A stretch of 64,000 nt of DNA from Clostridium disporicum. Lineage in GTDB: Bacteria > Bacillota > Clostridia > Clostridiales > Clostridiaceae. Shown piece after piece: positions 8,041-16,635 of this stretch (its first letter is position 1; each line of letters opens with the position of its first letter). The stretch is taken from positions 1 to 64,000 of the forward strand of contig NZ_CYZX01000004.1 of NCBI RefSeq assembly GCF_001405015.1, in the 5' to 3' direction. Under the pieces are notes generated by a model. That model ran no database searches and had not been told where the DNA came from. It was given only the letters and a program-made list of their open reading frames with translations. The position numbers were made by a program, and so were the translations under genes.

Positions 8041-9909
8041 TTATGGTCTTGGGGTACGGTTTCCACCCATACCTCCGCCACCAGGCATTCCACCATTCAT
8101 GCTTCCTCCTTCTGAAGCACCAGATGAAGTGACACTCATAACAGAGCTAGATAGAGTGAAATTTGTAAGCTTTGAACCACCACTATAATTTCCATTTTCA
8201 TATAGTCCATCAATATCTTCTAAGCTATAATTTCCACCAGTAGAAACTGTGTAAGTATTTCCAGTTTGAAGTTCAGGAGTAGAGATTATTATAGAACTAA
8301 ATGTTTTTGATGGTGCAAAGGTGATAATCTCATTGCCAGGTTCATCAGTTACATTAACTAAAGTATTAGCTATTCCATTTGTAAATATATTAATAGAAGC
8401 TTGAGTAGAAGATGAACTTGGAGATTGGGCCATACCAGAGCTTCCAGCTGCTATAAATGTTCCACCAGTTATATTAAATGTAGTATCATAATCTAAAGCA
8501 CCATTTCCACTATTTTCAGGACCATTAACAATAACAGTTCCACCAGACATTTCAATTGAACCGTTAGAGTCAACACCATCTCCAGCAGCATCTACATACA
8601 GATATCCACCAGTTATATTTATTACACCAGTAGAAGAACTGAATCCGTTTTGTCCTGGTCTACCATTAGTTGAAGAGCCATCATTTCCACCAGCAGCATT
8701 TAAGCCGTCATCGCTAGCTACTAGTCTGATATTACCATCATTTATATTTATAGTAGAACTTTCAATACCTTCATAAGATTTTGATATATCTATATTTCCA
8801 CCATTAATATCAAGTAATGTATCAGAATGTATACCATCATCACCTGAAGCTAAAATTATATCTCATCCATTTATAGTAATGCTATCATTACTATGGATTG
8901 AATCATCAGAAGAATCTATAGTAATATTTCCTCCATCTATAGTAATATTAGTTACTGCTTTGATACCTTTAGCACTTGATGAAGAGTCAGTATCTGAGCT
9001 TGAAGTTGTAGCACCCCATTGTCCCCATGGATTCATCCTATCATTATTAGTTTTAGTACTAGCATTAGCACTTCCACCACCTGAAGATATTGTAATATTA
9101 CCATCTAATACTGTTACATTGCTCTCAGCCTGAATTCCATCACAACCTGCAGTTATATTTAATGTTCCAGACTCTATTGATATATAGCCTTTTGTCGTAT
9201 CTTCTGTATTAGTAGATTTTAATCCATCGCCTTGAGCGTTGACAATTATATTTCCGCCTTTAATAGTAATAGAATCTTTACCTCTAATCCCATCATCTGC
9301 AGAATTAACAGTTATATTTCCACCAGTGATTTTTAAGTCGTCTTTACTAGTTATTCCGTCATTATAATTAGCATTTACAGTTAAAGAACCTTCACCCTTT
9401 ATTGTTAAGTCATCTTTACTGAATATTGCAGAATTAGGCTCATCTGAAGTCGCATCTTGAAGAACATAATTTTCTCCATCAGTTATAGTATTTGTAGTAC
9501 CTTCAGGTAAAACGATTATTGCATTTTCAGCAGCCTTTACATATATTGGGGCACTATTGGTACAAGTTAAATCTACATTATTAAGCACAAGATAAACATT
9601 ATTTAAATCAGGACTGTCAACTATTATTTGTCCATCGCTTAAGCTTCCATTGATAGAATAAGTACCTCCAGCTGTTATTGTAACTTTATTATTAGATACA
9701 GTGGCACCAGTTCCATCAACTGAGATACTATTTCCTAAAGTAATAGTTGCATCTACTGGCCCCATTTCATCTGAAGTATCAGTAGTAGCTACTGTTGAAG
9801 TTATAGTGTTAGAAGTTTCGGTATTATTAGATGTAGCACTTTGTGAACAGGAAACTATTGTTAAACATAGTGCTGTTACTGTAAGCATTGCAATAAATTT
9901 TCTTTTCAT
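8041..9909 (-). pseudogene. Carbohydrate-binding domain (DUF4353-type) lipoprotein, interrupted by a TGA
   Basis: The frame is continuous over 623 codons except for one TGA at 8863-8865. The N-terminus is a lipoprotein signal (MKRKFIAMLTVTALCLTIVSC, lipobox before the Cys). The body is a repetitive beta-helix-like array of ING-G-(D/N)I units typical of the carbohydrate-binding/DUF4353 proteins that accompany VTC polyphosphate polymerases. At the stop the sequence reads ING*DIIL where neighbouring repeats have ING-Gly, so a GGA-to-TGA change is the simplest cause. I use the ATG at 9909 because GGAGGA precedes it. The C-terminus is Gly/Met-rich. Without readthrough only about 348 residues are made. 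Confidence 0.8.
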
Positions 9910-10047
9910 AATATTTTCCTCCAAAATAAGTTTAATAAATAATTTCTTTTAAATGAAATTATTTAATTTACATTTAAATAATTGAAGTTATTTCTGAAAC
10001 TTAAAATAAGCAATATGTTTCAGAGGTAATAATTATTTAATACTTAA

Positions 10048-10081
10048 ATTATAAAAAATTAACCTTAAAGAAACCTTAACA
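10048..10081 (-). promoter_or_regulatory. Pho-box-like promoter of the lipoprotein gene
   Basis: TTAAAG-N5-TTAACA (10065-10081) is a pair of TTAACA-type hexamers with 11-base periodicity, as in Gram-positive PhoP boxes. On the minus strand TATAAT lies at 10053-10048, separated by 11 bases, so the box covers the expected -35 position. The geometry mirrors the plus-strand promoter at 10125-10158. Confidence 0.6.
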
Positions 10082-10124
10082 GATAAAATCCTTTTATTAA
10101 GTGAAAGTTAAAAAAATATTTTTA

Positions 10125-10158
10125 AGTTAAGCTTCGGTTAAGGTTTCGTTCTTATAAT
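10125..10158 (+). promoter_or_regulatory. Pho-box-like promoter of the polyphosphate polymerase operon
   Basis: AGTTAA-N5-GGTTAA (10125-10141) is, on the other strand, TTAACC-N5-TTAACT, again an 11-base direct repeat. TATAAT at 10153-10158 follows after 11 bases and the box replaces the -35 region, as at PhoP-activated promoters. GAAACCTTAAC (10070-10080) and GTTAAGGTTTC (10137-10147) also make the two boxes an exact 11-base inverted pair. Confidence 0.6.
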
Positions 10159-10198
10159 AAAAGCAAATGAACTATTAAACGAAAGGAGACTACGTGGT

Positions 10199-10951
10199 AT
10201 GGCAATAAAATCATTTAAAAGATATGAAAAAAAAATTTTAATAAATAAAGAACAATATGATAATTTGATTCCGATATTACTTAAATATATGGATTATGAT
10301 GAGTATTGCAAAGATGGAAGGAAATATAGCATTTATAATTTATATTATGATACTGAAAACGATGATGTAATAAGATATTCGATTTATAAGCCTTATTATA
10401 AAGAGAAACTTAGGTTAAGAAGTTATAGAACCCCAAAAACTTTAGAAGATAAGGTGTTTTTAGAACTTAAAAAGAAAATAAATGGAATAGTTAATAAAAG
10501 AAGAGTAGTAATGACATTAGGAGCAGCATATGAGTTCTTAGAATCAGGAAAGAGACCTCAGACAGAGGATTATATAAATAATCAAGTTTTAAATGAAATA
10601 GAATATTATCTAAAAAACAATCCAGTATATCCCAAGGTATATATAGGTTATAGTAGAAAAGCTCTTTTTGGAAAAGAAGATAGGGATTTTAGAGTTACCT
10701 TTGATTCAGAGATTATGGCTAGAAGAGATGATTTATCATTAGAAAGTGGAAGTTATGGTAATGAATTATTAGAGGATAATATGTATTTGATGGAAGTGAA
10801 AATATTAGGTGCAATGCCATTATGGTTTGCCAATATACTTTCAGAATTAGAGATATATAATACGCATTTTTCAAAATATGGAGATGAGTATGTTAAATAT
10901 ACTTTAGAAAGACAAAATAGTGATCTAAGAAGGAGAGAGAAAATATGTTAG
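10199..10951 (+). CDS. Polyphosphate polymerase domain (VTC family) protein
   Basis: 250 residues, the length of a stand-alone VTC catalytic domain. The tunnel-lining basic and acidic residues appear in order: FKRYEKKILI near the start, YSIYNLYYDTEND, KEKLRLRSYR, VFLELKKKINGIVNKRR and, near the end, YLMEVKILGAMPLWF. VTC enzymes polymerise ATP gamma-phosphate into polyphosphate at a membrane. The gene overlaps the next (DUF4956, a membrane protein) by 7 bases, the usual partner in clostridia. AAAGGAG precedes the ATG. The Pho-box-like promoter fits a phosphate-responsive role. This gene is intact although both neighbours carry stops. Confidence 0.85.
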   Translation: MAIKSFKRYEKKILINKEQYDNLIPILLKYMDYDEYCKDGRKYSIYNLYYDTENDDVIRYSIYKPYYKEKLRLRSYRTPKTLEDKVFLELKKKINGIVNKRRVVMTLGAAYEFLESGKRPQTEDYINNQVLNEIEYYLKNNPVYPKVYIGYSRKALFGKEDRDFRVTFDSEIMARRDDLSLESGSYGNELLEDNMYLMEVKILGAMPLWFANILSELEIYNTHFSKYGDEYVKYTLERQNSDLRRREKIC

Positions 10952-11634
10952 AAAAATTAATGACATCAATCAACAGTGGAACATTTACACTAAACAATGT
11001 TCTAATAGTAATAGCCACGGCTATAGTATTAGGGTTAGTTATTAGTCTAACCTATATAAAAACACATAAAAAAGAAGGATATGTACCAAGCTTCACAGTT
11101 ACATTAATAATGCTTCCAGTAATAATTGCTATTATAATTCTTTTAGTTGGAAACAATGTAGCAAGAGCATTTAGTTTAGCTGGAGCATTTTCAATTATAC
11201 GTTTTAGAAGTGCACCTGGAGATCCAAAGGATTTATCATATGTATTTTTTACTCTAGCAGTTGGGCTTGCAACTGGAATGGGCTTCATAGGATATGCTGT
11301 AATATTCACAATAATTCTTTGTCTATTAATGATTATTATAGAAGTAACAAAATTTGCAGTTCCAAAAAGTAAAGCATTAGAACTAAAAATTACTGTTCCT
11401 GAAAATTTAAATTATGAAGGGATTTTTGATGAAATATTAAATAAATATACAATTAGTTAGAATTTATCTAGAGTTAGAACAAGAGATTTTGGAGCTTTAT
11501 TTGAATTAAGATATAAGCTTAATGTTAAACCAGAATGTGATACTAAAAAGTTTATAGACGAATTAAGATGTCGCAATGGAAATCTTAACATATCTCTTAC
11601 AAGTGATTTTGCAGATGAGAGAGTATATTCATAA
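10945..11634 (+). pseudogene. DUF4956 membrane protein, interrupted by a TAG
   Basis: The first 171 codons encode four or so membrane spans and the family core FSIIRFRSAPGDPKDLSYVF (about residues 85-104). A TAG at 11458-11460 stops the frame, but the same frame continues for 57 more codons with the family's C-terminal signature (RVRTRDFGALFELRYKL, then FIDELRCRNGNLNISL). Full length would be about 229 residues. The truncated product lacks the cytoplasmic C-terminal domain. DUF4956 proteins are encoded next to VTC polymerases and are thought to assist them in the membrane. Confidence 0.82.
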
Positions 11635-11652
11635 GTAAAGTTTTATATTATA

Positions 11653-11691
11653 AAGAGCTAGGGCTGCTTATAAACGCAGCACTAGCTTTTT
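11653..11691. terminator. Terminator between DUF4956 and the MarR gene
   Basis: CTAGGGCTGC (11658-11667) pairs with GCAGCACTAG (11676-11685) with one bulge or mismatch, and T-rich DNA follows on the plus strand. On the minus strand A/T-rich DNA also follows, so it may serve both converging genes. Confidence 0.7.
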
Positions 11692-12130
11692 AAATTTTAA
11701 GCAATATTTTTTGCATTTTTTTAACTGACTCTTCTAATTCTTTTAAATCATCATCAGACAAAGGTGATATTTTTTTTATTAAGTTAGATTTTACTCTTTG
11801 TTCTCGTTCTTTTAAAAAGTTACAAGCTGCCTCAGTAGCCTGAATTCGTATAACTCTTCTATCATTAGGGTCTTGGAATCTATTTATTAAACCTTCACTA
11901 ACTAACTTATCAATAATAGGTGTCATATTAGGTTTAGATATAGATAAATCATTTCCAATTTGAGATATAGCGCGAGGTCCATTATGAATTAAATAAAATA
12001 GAGCTTTTACATGAGATGGTGGTAAGTTACAGTTTTTCAACATTTCTTCATGGTTAAATATCCTTTTATTTAGAGATAATAGTAACATATATAAATCATT
12101 TGAAATATTATTTAAATTAGTGTTATCCAT
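11690..12130 (-). CDS. MarR family transcriptional regulator
   Basis: 146 residues from the ATG at 12130, chosen because AAGGAGG lies just before it. The winged-helix core spans about residues 40-110: PSHVKALFYLIHNGPRAISQIGNDLSISKPNMTPIIDKLVSEGLINRF, then the wing DPNDRRVIRIQAT. It is divergent from a two-gene ABC exporter, the standard layout for a MarR repressor that controls a drug exporter and itself. Two 22-bp palindromes in the shared promoter region are the likely operators. Confidence 0.9.
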   Translation of the reverse strand: MDNTNLNNISNDLYMLLLSLNKRIFNHEEMLKNCNLPPSHVKALFYLIHNGPRAISQIGNDLSISKPNMTPIIDKLVSEGLINRFQDPNDRRVIRIQATEAACNFLKEREQRVKSNLIKKISPLSDDDLKELEESVKKMQKILLKI

Positions 12131-12193
12131 TTTTGCCTCCTTAGAGAATTCTTTAGTATTATTATAATTCAATTGATAAAAATATACAAGAAA

Positions 12194-12215
12194 ATAGTTA
12201 TAGAAATATAACTAT
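12194..12215. promoter_or_regulatory. Candidate MarR operator 1
   Basis: ATAGTTATA-GAAA-TATAACTAT is a perfect inverted repeat with 9-base arms, between the divergent MarR gene and ABC exporter genes. A second copy with one changed base lies at 12259-12280. Confidence 0.65.
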
Positions 12216-12248
12216 TATAAAAATATAATTATATTTCCATAAAAGTTA

Positions 12249-12280
12249 TTGACATATAATAGTTATAAAAATATAATTAT
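12249..12280 (+). promoter_or_regulatory. Promoter of the ABC exporter with overlapping MarR operator 2
   Basis: TTGACA (12249-12254), a 17-base spacer and TATAAT (12272-12277) make a consensus promoter. The second operator copy ATAGTTATA-AAAA-TATAATTAT (12259-12280) covers the spacer and -10, so bound MarR would block RNA polymerase. Confidence 0.7.
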
Positions 12281-12318
12281 TTTATGTTAAAAAATAGTTT
12301 GTAAAGGAGATAGAGTAA

Positions 12319-14589
12319 ATGAAGAAGATTATAAAGCACTTAAAGCCTTTTGTTGGAGCAATATTTATTTCTTTTGTATTGCTTTTTGTTCAAGCTATCT
12401 GTGATCTTTCTCTTCCAGATTATATGAGTAATATAGTTAATGTTGGTATTCAACAAGGTGGGGTAGACAATGCAGTACCAGAAATAATAAGAGCTTCTGA
12501 ATTTGATAAATTATTAATTTTCATTAAAGATGAAGATAAAAGTTTATTTAAGGATAGCTATAATTTATTAGATAAAAGTACTTTATCAGTAGATGAATAT
12601 GATAAGTATGTAAAAAAATATCCTGAGTTAGCAAATGAAAATCTTTATAAGTTAGATACAAAGAATAAAGAGGATATAAAAAATTTAAATACTGTTATGG
12701 GAAAAGCTATAATGGTAACTATGATGTTTGAAAACCAAGGAAATGAATCTATGCTTAATAATATGGCAGGAAATAATACAGATTCAAATCAGATTACTGG
12801 AGCATTAAGCCAGATGCCTGAAGGAACAGATGTATTTCAAATGTTATCAATGATGCCTAAAGAACAATTAGATAGTATGTTGTCTCAAGTTGATGAAAAG
12901 ATATCAGCTGTATCAGATAGCATGATTACTCAAGCAGCAACTACATATATAAAATCTGAATATAATGCTATAGGAATAAATACAGATAAATTACAATCAA
13001 ACTACATTATTATAGCTGGAGCTAAGATGTTAGGAATAGCATTAATCAGTATGATAGCTACAGTTATAGTAGGATTTATAGCAGCTAGAATTGCAGCAGC
13101 ATTAGGAAAAAATTTAAGAAAAGATGTATTTACAAGTGTTGTTGGATTCTCAAATAATGAATTTGACCATTTCTCAACAGCATCACTTATTACAAGAAGT
13201 ACTAATGATATTCAACAGATACAAACGCTTGTAGTAATGCTAATAAGAGTTGTATTTTATGCACCTATATTAGGAGCAGGAGGAATTTTAAAGGTTATTG
13301 GAACTAGAACTAATATGGGTTGGATTATTGGAATAGCTGTTTTATCACTATTAACAGTAGTTTCAGTTTTATTTGGATTAGCTATGCCTAAGTTTAAGGT
13401 TGTTCAAAAACTTGTAGATAAAGTTAACCTTGTAACTAGAGAATCTTTAACTGGTATGCTTGTAATTAGAGCGTTTAGTACTCAAAAGTACGAGGAAAAG
13501 AAATTTGATAATGCAAATAGAGACTTAACAAAAACAAATCTTTTTGTTACTAGAATTACATCTATGATGATGCCAATTATGATGTTGATAATGAATTCTA
13601 TTTCATTATTAATAGTATGGATAGGAGCTCATAGAATAAATGATGGATTGCTTCAAGTTGGAGATATGATGGCATTTATTCAATATACAATGCAAATTAT
13701 AATGGCATTTTTAATGATTTCTATGATTTCAGTTATCCTACCAAGAGCTGCTGCATCAGTACAACGTATAGCAGAAGTATTATCAGCAGATGTTTCTATT
13801 AAGGATATAGAAAATCCTAAGAGCTTTAATGAAGATCAAAAAGGTATAGTAGAATTTAAGAATGTAAGCTTCAGATATCCAGGTGCAGAAGAAAATGTAT
13901 TAGAAAATATAAGTTTTATTGCAAAGCCAGGAGAAACTACTGCTTTTATAGGAAGTACAGGAAGTGGTAAATCAACTCTTATTAATCTAATACCTCGTTT
14001 CTATGATGCAACTGAAGGTGAAATACTTATTGATGGAACAAATATAAAAGAAGTAAGTCAACATGATTTAAGAGACAAAATTGGATATGTCCCTCAAAAA
14101 GGAATGCTTTTCTCTGGAACTATAGAAAGCAACTTAAAGTATGGAGATGAAAATTTATCTGAAGAGGGAATGGTTAAAGCTGCAAATATTGCACAAGCTA
14201 TGGAGTTTATTTCAAGCAAAGAAAAAGGATTTGAAACTGAAATAGCTCAAGGTGGTACTAACGTTTCAGGTGGGCAAAAACAAAGATTATCTATTGCTCG
14301 TGCTCTAGCTAAGAGTCCAGAAATATTTATATTTGACGATAGTTTTTCAGCTCTAGACTTTAAAACTGATGCAACTTTAAGAAAAGCTCTTAAGAGTGAG
14401 ATATCTGGAAGTACAATGCTTATAGTTGCACAAAGAATTAGTACAATTATGAATGCAGAACAAATTATTGTACTTGATGAAGGAAAAGTAGTAGGAAAAG
14501 GAACTCATAGCGAGCTTATGAAAAACTGTGAAGTTTACAAGCAAATAGCTTTATCACAACTTTCAAAGGAGGAGCTAGAGAATGAGTAA
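12319..14589 (+). CDS. Heterodimeric ABC exporter subunit with degenerate catalytic site
   Basis: 756 residues: a membrane domain then an ATPase domain. Walker A GSTGSGKST lies near residue 545, the signature NVSGGQKQR near 648, and Walker B FIFDDSFSALD near 670. The residue after Walker B is Asp, not the catalytic Glu, as in the degenerate half of heterodimeric exporters of the BmrCD/EfrCD type. About 170 residues rich in Asn, Gln and Met (roughly 45-225) lie between the first and second spans as an unusually large external loop. It overlaps the partner gene by 8 bases. A drug or peptide export role is inferred from the family and the MarR neighbour. Confidence 0.9.
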   Translation: MKKIIKHLKPFVGAIFISFVLLFVQAICDLSLPDYMSNIVNVGIQQGGVDNAVPEIIRASEFDKLLIFIKDEDKSLFKDSYNLLDKSTLSVDEYDKYVKKYPELANENLYKLDTKNKEDIKNLNTVMGKAIMVTMMFENQGNESMLNNMAGNNTDSNQITGALSQMPEGTDVFQMLSMMPKEQLDSMLSQVDEKISAVSDSMITQAATTYIKSEYNAIGINTDKLQSNYIIIAGAKMLGIALISMIATVIVGFIAARIAAALGKNLRKDVFTSVVGFSNNEFDHFSTASLITRSTNDIQQIQTLVVMLIRVVFYAPILGAGGILKVIGTRTNMGWIIGIAVLSLLTVVSVLFGLAMPKFKVVQKLVDKVNLVTRESLTGMLVIRAFSTQKYEEKKFDNANRDLTKTNLFVTRITSMMMPIMMLIMNSISLLIVWIGAHRINDGLLQVGDMMAFIQYTMQIIMAFLMISMISVILPRAAASVQRIAEVLSADVSIKDIENPKSFNEDQKGIVEFKNVSFRYPGAEENVLENISFIAKPGETTAFIGSTGSGKSTLINLIPRFYDATEGEILIDGTNIKEVSQHDLRDKIGYVPQKGMLFSGTIESNLKYGDENLSEEGMVKAANIAQAMEFISSKEKGFETEIAQGGTNVSGGQKQRLSIARALAKSPEIFIFDDSFSALDFKTDATLRKALKSEISGSTMLIVAQRISTIMNAEQIIVLDEGKVVGKGTHSELMKNCEVYKQIALSQLSKEELENE

Positions 14590-16417
14590 TCATAAAAAAG
14601 GTCCAATGGGTGGACATGGAATGAGAAAAGTTGAAAAAGCTAAAGATTTTAAAGGTACAATGAAAAAGCTTTTAAGTTATCTTAAGCCATATTCTTTATC
14701 TATAATATTTGTATTTATATTTGCTGTTGCGTCAGCTACATTTTCAATAGTTGGACCTAAAATATTAGGAAATGTTACAACAGAGATTTTTACAGGACTT
14801 ATGGAAAAGGTTCAGGGAATAACAGGTGGAGGAATTGATTTTACTTCTATAGGTAGAACAATACTTTTACTATTAGGTTTATACTTAATAAGTGCTTTAT
14901 TCTCATTTATACAAAGCTTTATTATGACAGGTGTATCTCAAAAAGTATCTTATAATATGAGAAAAGATATATCTGAAAAGATTAATAGAATGCCACTTAA
15001 GTATTTTGATACAAAGACTCATGGTGAAGTTTTATCAAGAGTTACTAATGATGTTGATACAGTAAGCCAAACTTTAAATCAAAGCTTATCACAAATATTA
15101 ACTTCTATAACAACTCTTATTGGTGTACTTATAATGATGCTATCAATAAGTGGAACTATGACATTAGTAGCACTTCTTATAATGCCACTATCAGTAGGGC
15201 TTATAGTTGGAGTAGTTAAGAAGTCACAAAAATATTTTAAAGACCAACAAAAGTTTTTAGGTAGCGTTAATGGGCAGGTAGAAGAAATATATTCAGGACA
15301 TAATATAATGAAAGCATTTAATGGAGAAGAACGTGCTATAAGAGAATTTGACGAATTAAATGAAGAATTATATAACAGTGCTTGGAAATCTCAGTTTTTA
15401 TCAGGAATGATGATGCCTATTATGAGCTTTATTGGTAATTTAGGATATGTAGTAGTTTCTATATTAGGTGGATGGTTGACTATTAAAAATAGAATAGAGG
15501 TTGGAGATATTCAAGCTTTTATTCAATATATAAGAAGTTTTAACCAACCAATAGCGCAAACAGCTCAGATAGCAAATGTACTTCAATCAACAGCAGCTGC
15601 TGCTGAAAGAGTATTTGAATTCTTAGATGAAGAAGAAGAAACTAAGGATCCTGTATCTCCAGTTTCAACTGAAGAAATAGAAGGAAAAGTTGACTTTGAG
15701 CATGTTCATTTTGGATATAATGAAGATAAGATTATAATAAATGACTTTAATGCTAAGATTAAGCCAGGACAAAGAGTAGCTATAGTTGGACCTACAGGTG
15801 CTGGTAAGACTACAATAGTTAAATTGTTAATGAGATTCTATGACGTAAATGATGGCGCAATTTTAATAGATGGTCATGATATCAGAGAGTTTAATCGTGG
15901 AGAGTTAAGAAGTTTATTTGGTATGGTGCTTCAAGATACTTGGCTATTTAATGGTTCAATAATGGAAAATATCCGTTATAGTAAATTAGATGCTACTGAT
16001 GAGGAAGTAATAGAAGCAGCTAAGGCTGCTCATGTTCATAGATTTGTTAAGACATTACCAGATGGATATAATATGGTTCTTAATGAAGAAGCAAGTAACG
16101 TATCACAGGGTCAAAAGCAATTATTAACTATTGCTAGAGCTATTTTAGCAGATCCGAAGATATTAATACTTGATGAAGCTACAAGCTCAGTTGATACTCG
16201 TACAGAAGTATTAATTCAAAAAGCTATGGATAATTTAATGCATGGTAGAACAAGTTTTATAATTGCTCATAGATTATCTACAATTAGAGATGCTGACTTA
16301 ATCCTTGTTATGAAAGATGGAGACATTGTAGAGCAAGGAAACCACGAGGAGTTATTAGCTAAGAAAGGATTCTACGCAAATCTATACAATAGCCAATTCG
16401 AAGAAGTAGAAGCGTAA
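14582..16417 (+). CDS. Heterodimeric ABC exporter subunit with intact catalytic site
   Basis: 611 residues: six membrane spans (about residues 30-330) and an ATPase domain. Walker A GPTGAGKTT lies near residue 403, Walker B ILILDEATSSVD (with catalytic Glu) near 528, and the switch His in IIAHRLST follows. The signature is NVSQGQKQL, with Gln replacing the first Gly of SGGQ. It complements the upstream subunit, which has the good signature but a poor Walker B, so the pair has one full catalytic site. The short basic Gly/Met-rich N-terminus is typical for this subunit. A nested palindrome and terminator follow. Confidence 0.92.
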   Translation: MSNHKKGPMGGHGMRKVEKAKDFKGTMKKLLSYLKPYSLSIIFVFIFAVASATFSIVGPKILGNVTTEIFTGLMEKVQGITGGGIDFTSIGRTILLLLGLYLISALFSFIQSFIMTGVSQKVSYNMRKDISEKINRMPLKYFDTKTHGEVLSRVTNDVDTVSQTLNQSLSQILTSITTLIGVLIMMLSISGTMTLVALLIMPLSVGLIVGVVKKSQKYFKDQQKFLGSVNGQVEEIYSGHNIMKAFNGEERAIREFDELNEELYNSAWKSQFLSGMMMPIMSFIGNLGYVVVSILGGWLTIKNRIEVGDIQAFIQYIRSFNQPIAQTAQIANVLQSTAAAAERVFEFLDEEEETKDPVSPVSTEEIEGKVDFEHVHFGYNEDKIIINDFNAKIKPGQRVAIVGPTGAGKTTIVKLLMRFYDVNDGAILIDGHDIREFNRGELRSLFGMVLQDTWLFNGSIMENIRYSKLDATDEEVIEAAKAAHVHRFVKTLPDGYNMVLNEEASNVSQGQKQLLTIARAILADPKILILDEATSSVDTRTEVLIQKAMDNLMHGRTSFIIAHRLSTIRDADLILVMKDGDIVEQGNHEELLAKKGFYANLYNSQFEEVEA

Positions 16418-16480
16418 GTGAGCCTCCAAATCTTAGATTTGGCAAGGCGAACTTACTCATTCAAACGTATTTGAGTAGCG
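16415..16480 (+). repeat. Nested palindrome after the ABC exporter
   Basis: An inner hairpin CCAAATC-TTA-GATTTGG (16426-16442) sits inside an outer stem GTAAGT-GA-GCCT paired with AGGC-GA-ACTTAC. Next comes TACTC..TCAAA paired with TTTGA..GTA. Hairpin size and the 3-nt loop match the other arrays of this window, though the purine linkers are absent. Confidence 0.55.
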
Positions 16481-16509
16481 TGTTTCCTTTAGTAACAGTA
16501 AAATTATAG

Positions 16510-16540
16510 AGAAACTCCCTAAAGGGGAGTTTTTTCTTTT
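16510..16540 (+). terminator. Intrinsic terminator of the ABC exporter operon
   Basis: AAACTCCC (16512-16519) pairs with GGGAGTTT (16525-16532) followed by a T-run. Confidence 0.8.
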
Positions 16541-16635
16541 AAAGTGATTTGATTAAGAATTAAATTAAAAAGTTAATAATAAGAATATATTAGGCAGTTA
16601 ATGGATTAATATGTTAACTTGAGGGGGCTGTTAGT

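Noticed and set aside
8863..8865. TGA read as selenocysteine
   Set aside because: Neighbouring repeats have Gly at this position, the protein is a non-redox beta-helix lipoprotein, and I see no SECIS-like hairpin after the TGA; a nonsense change is simpler.
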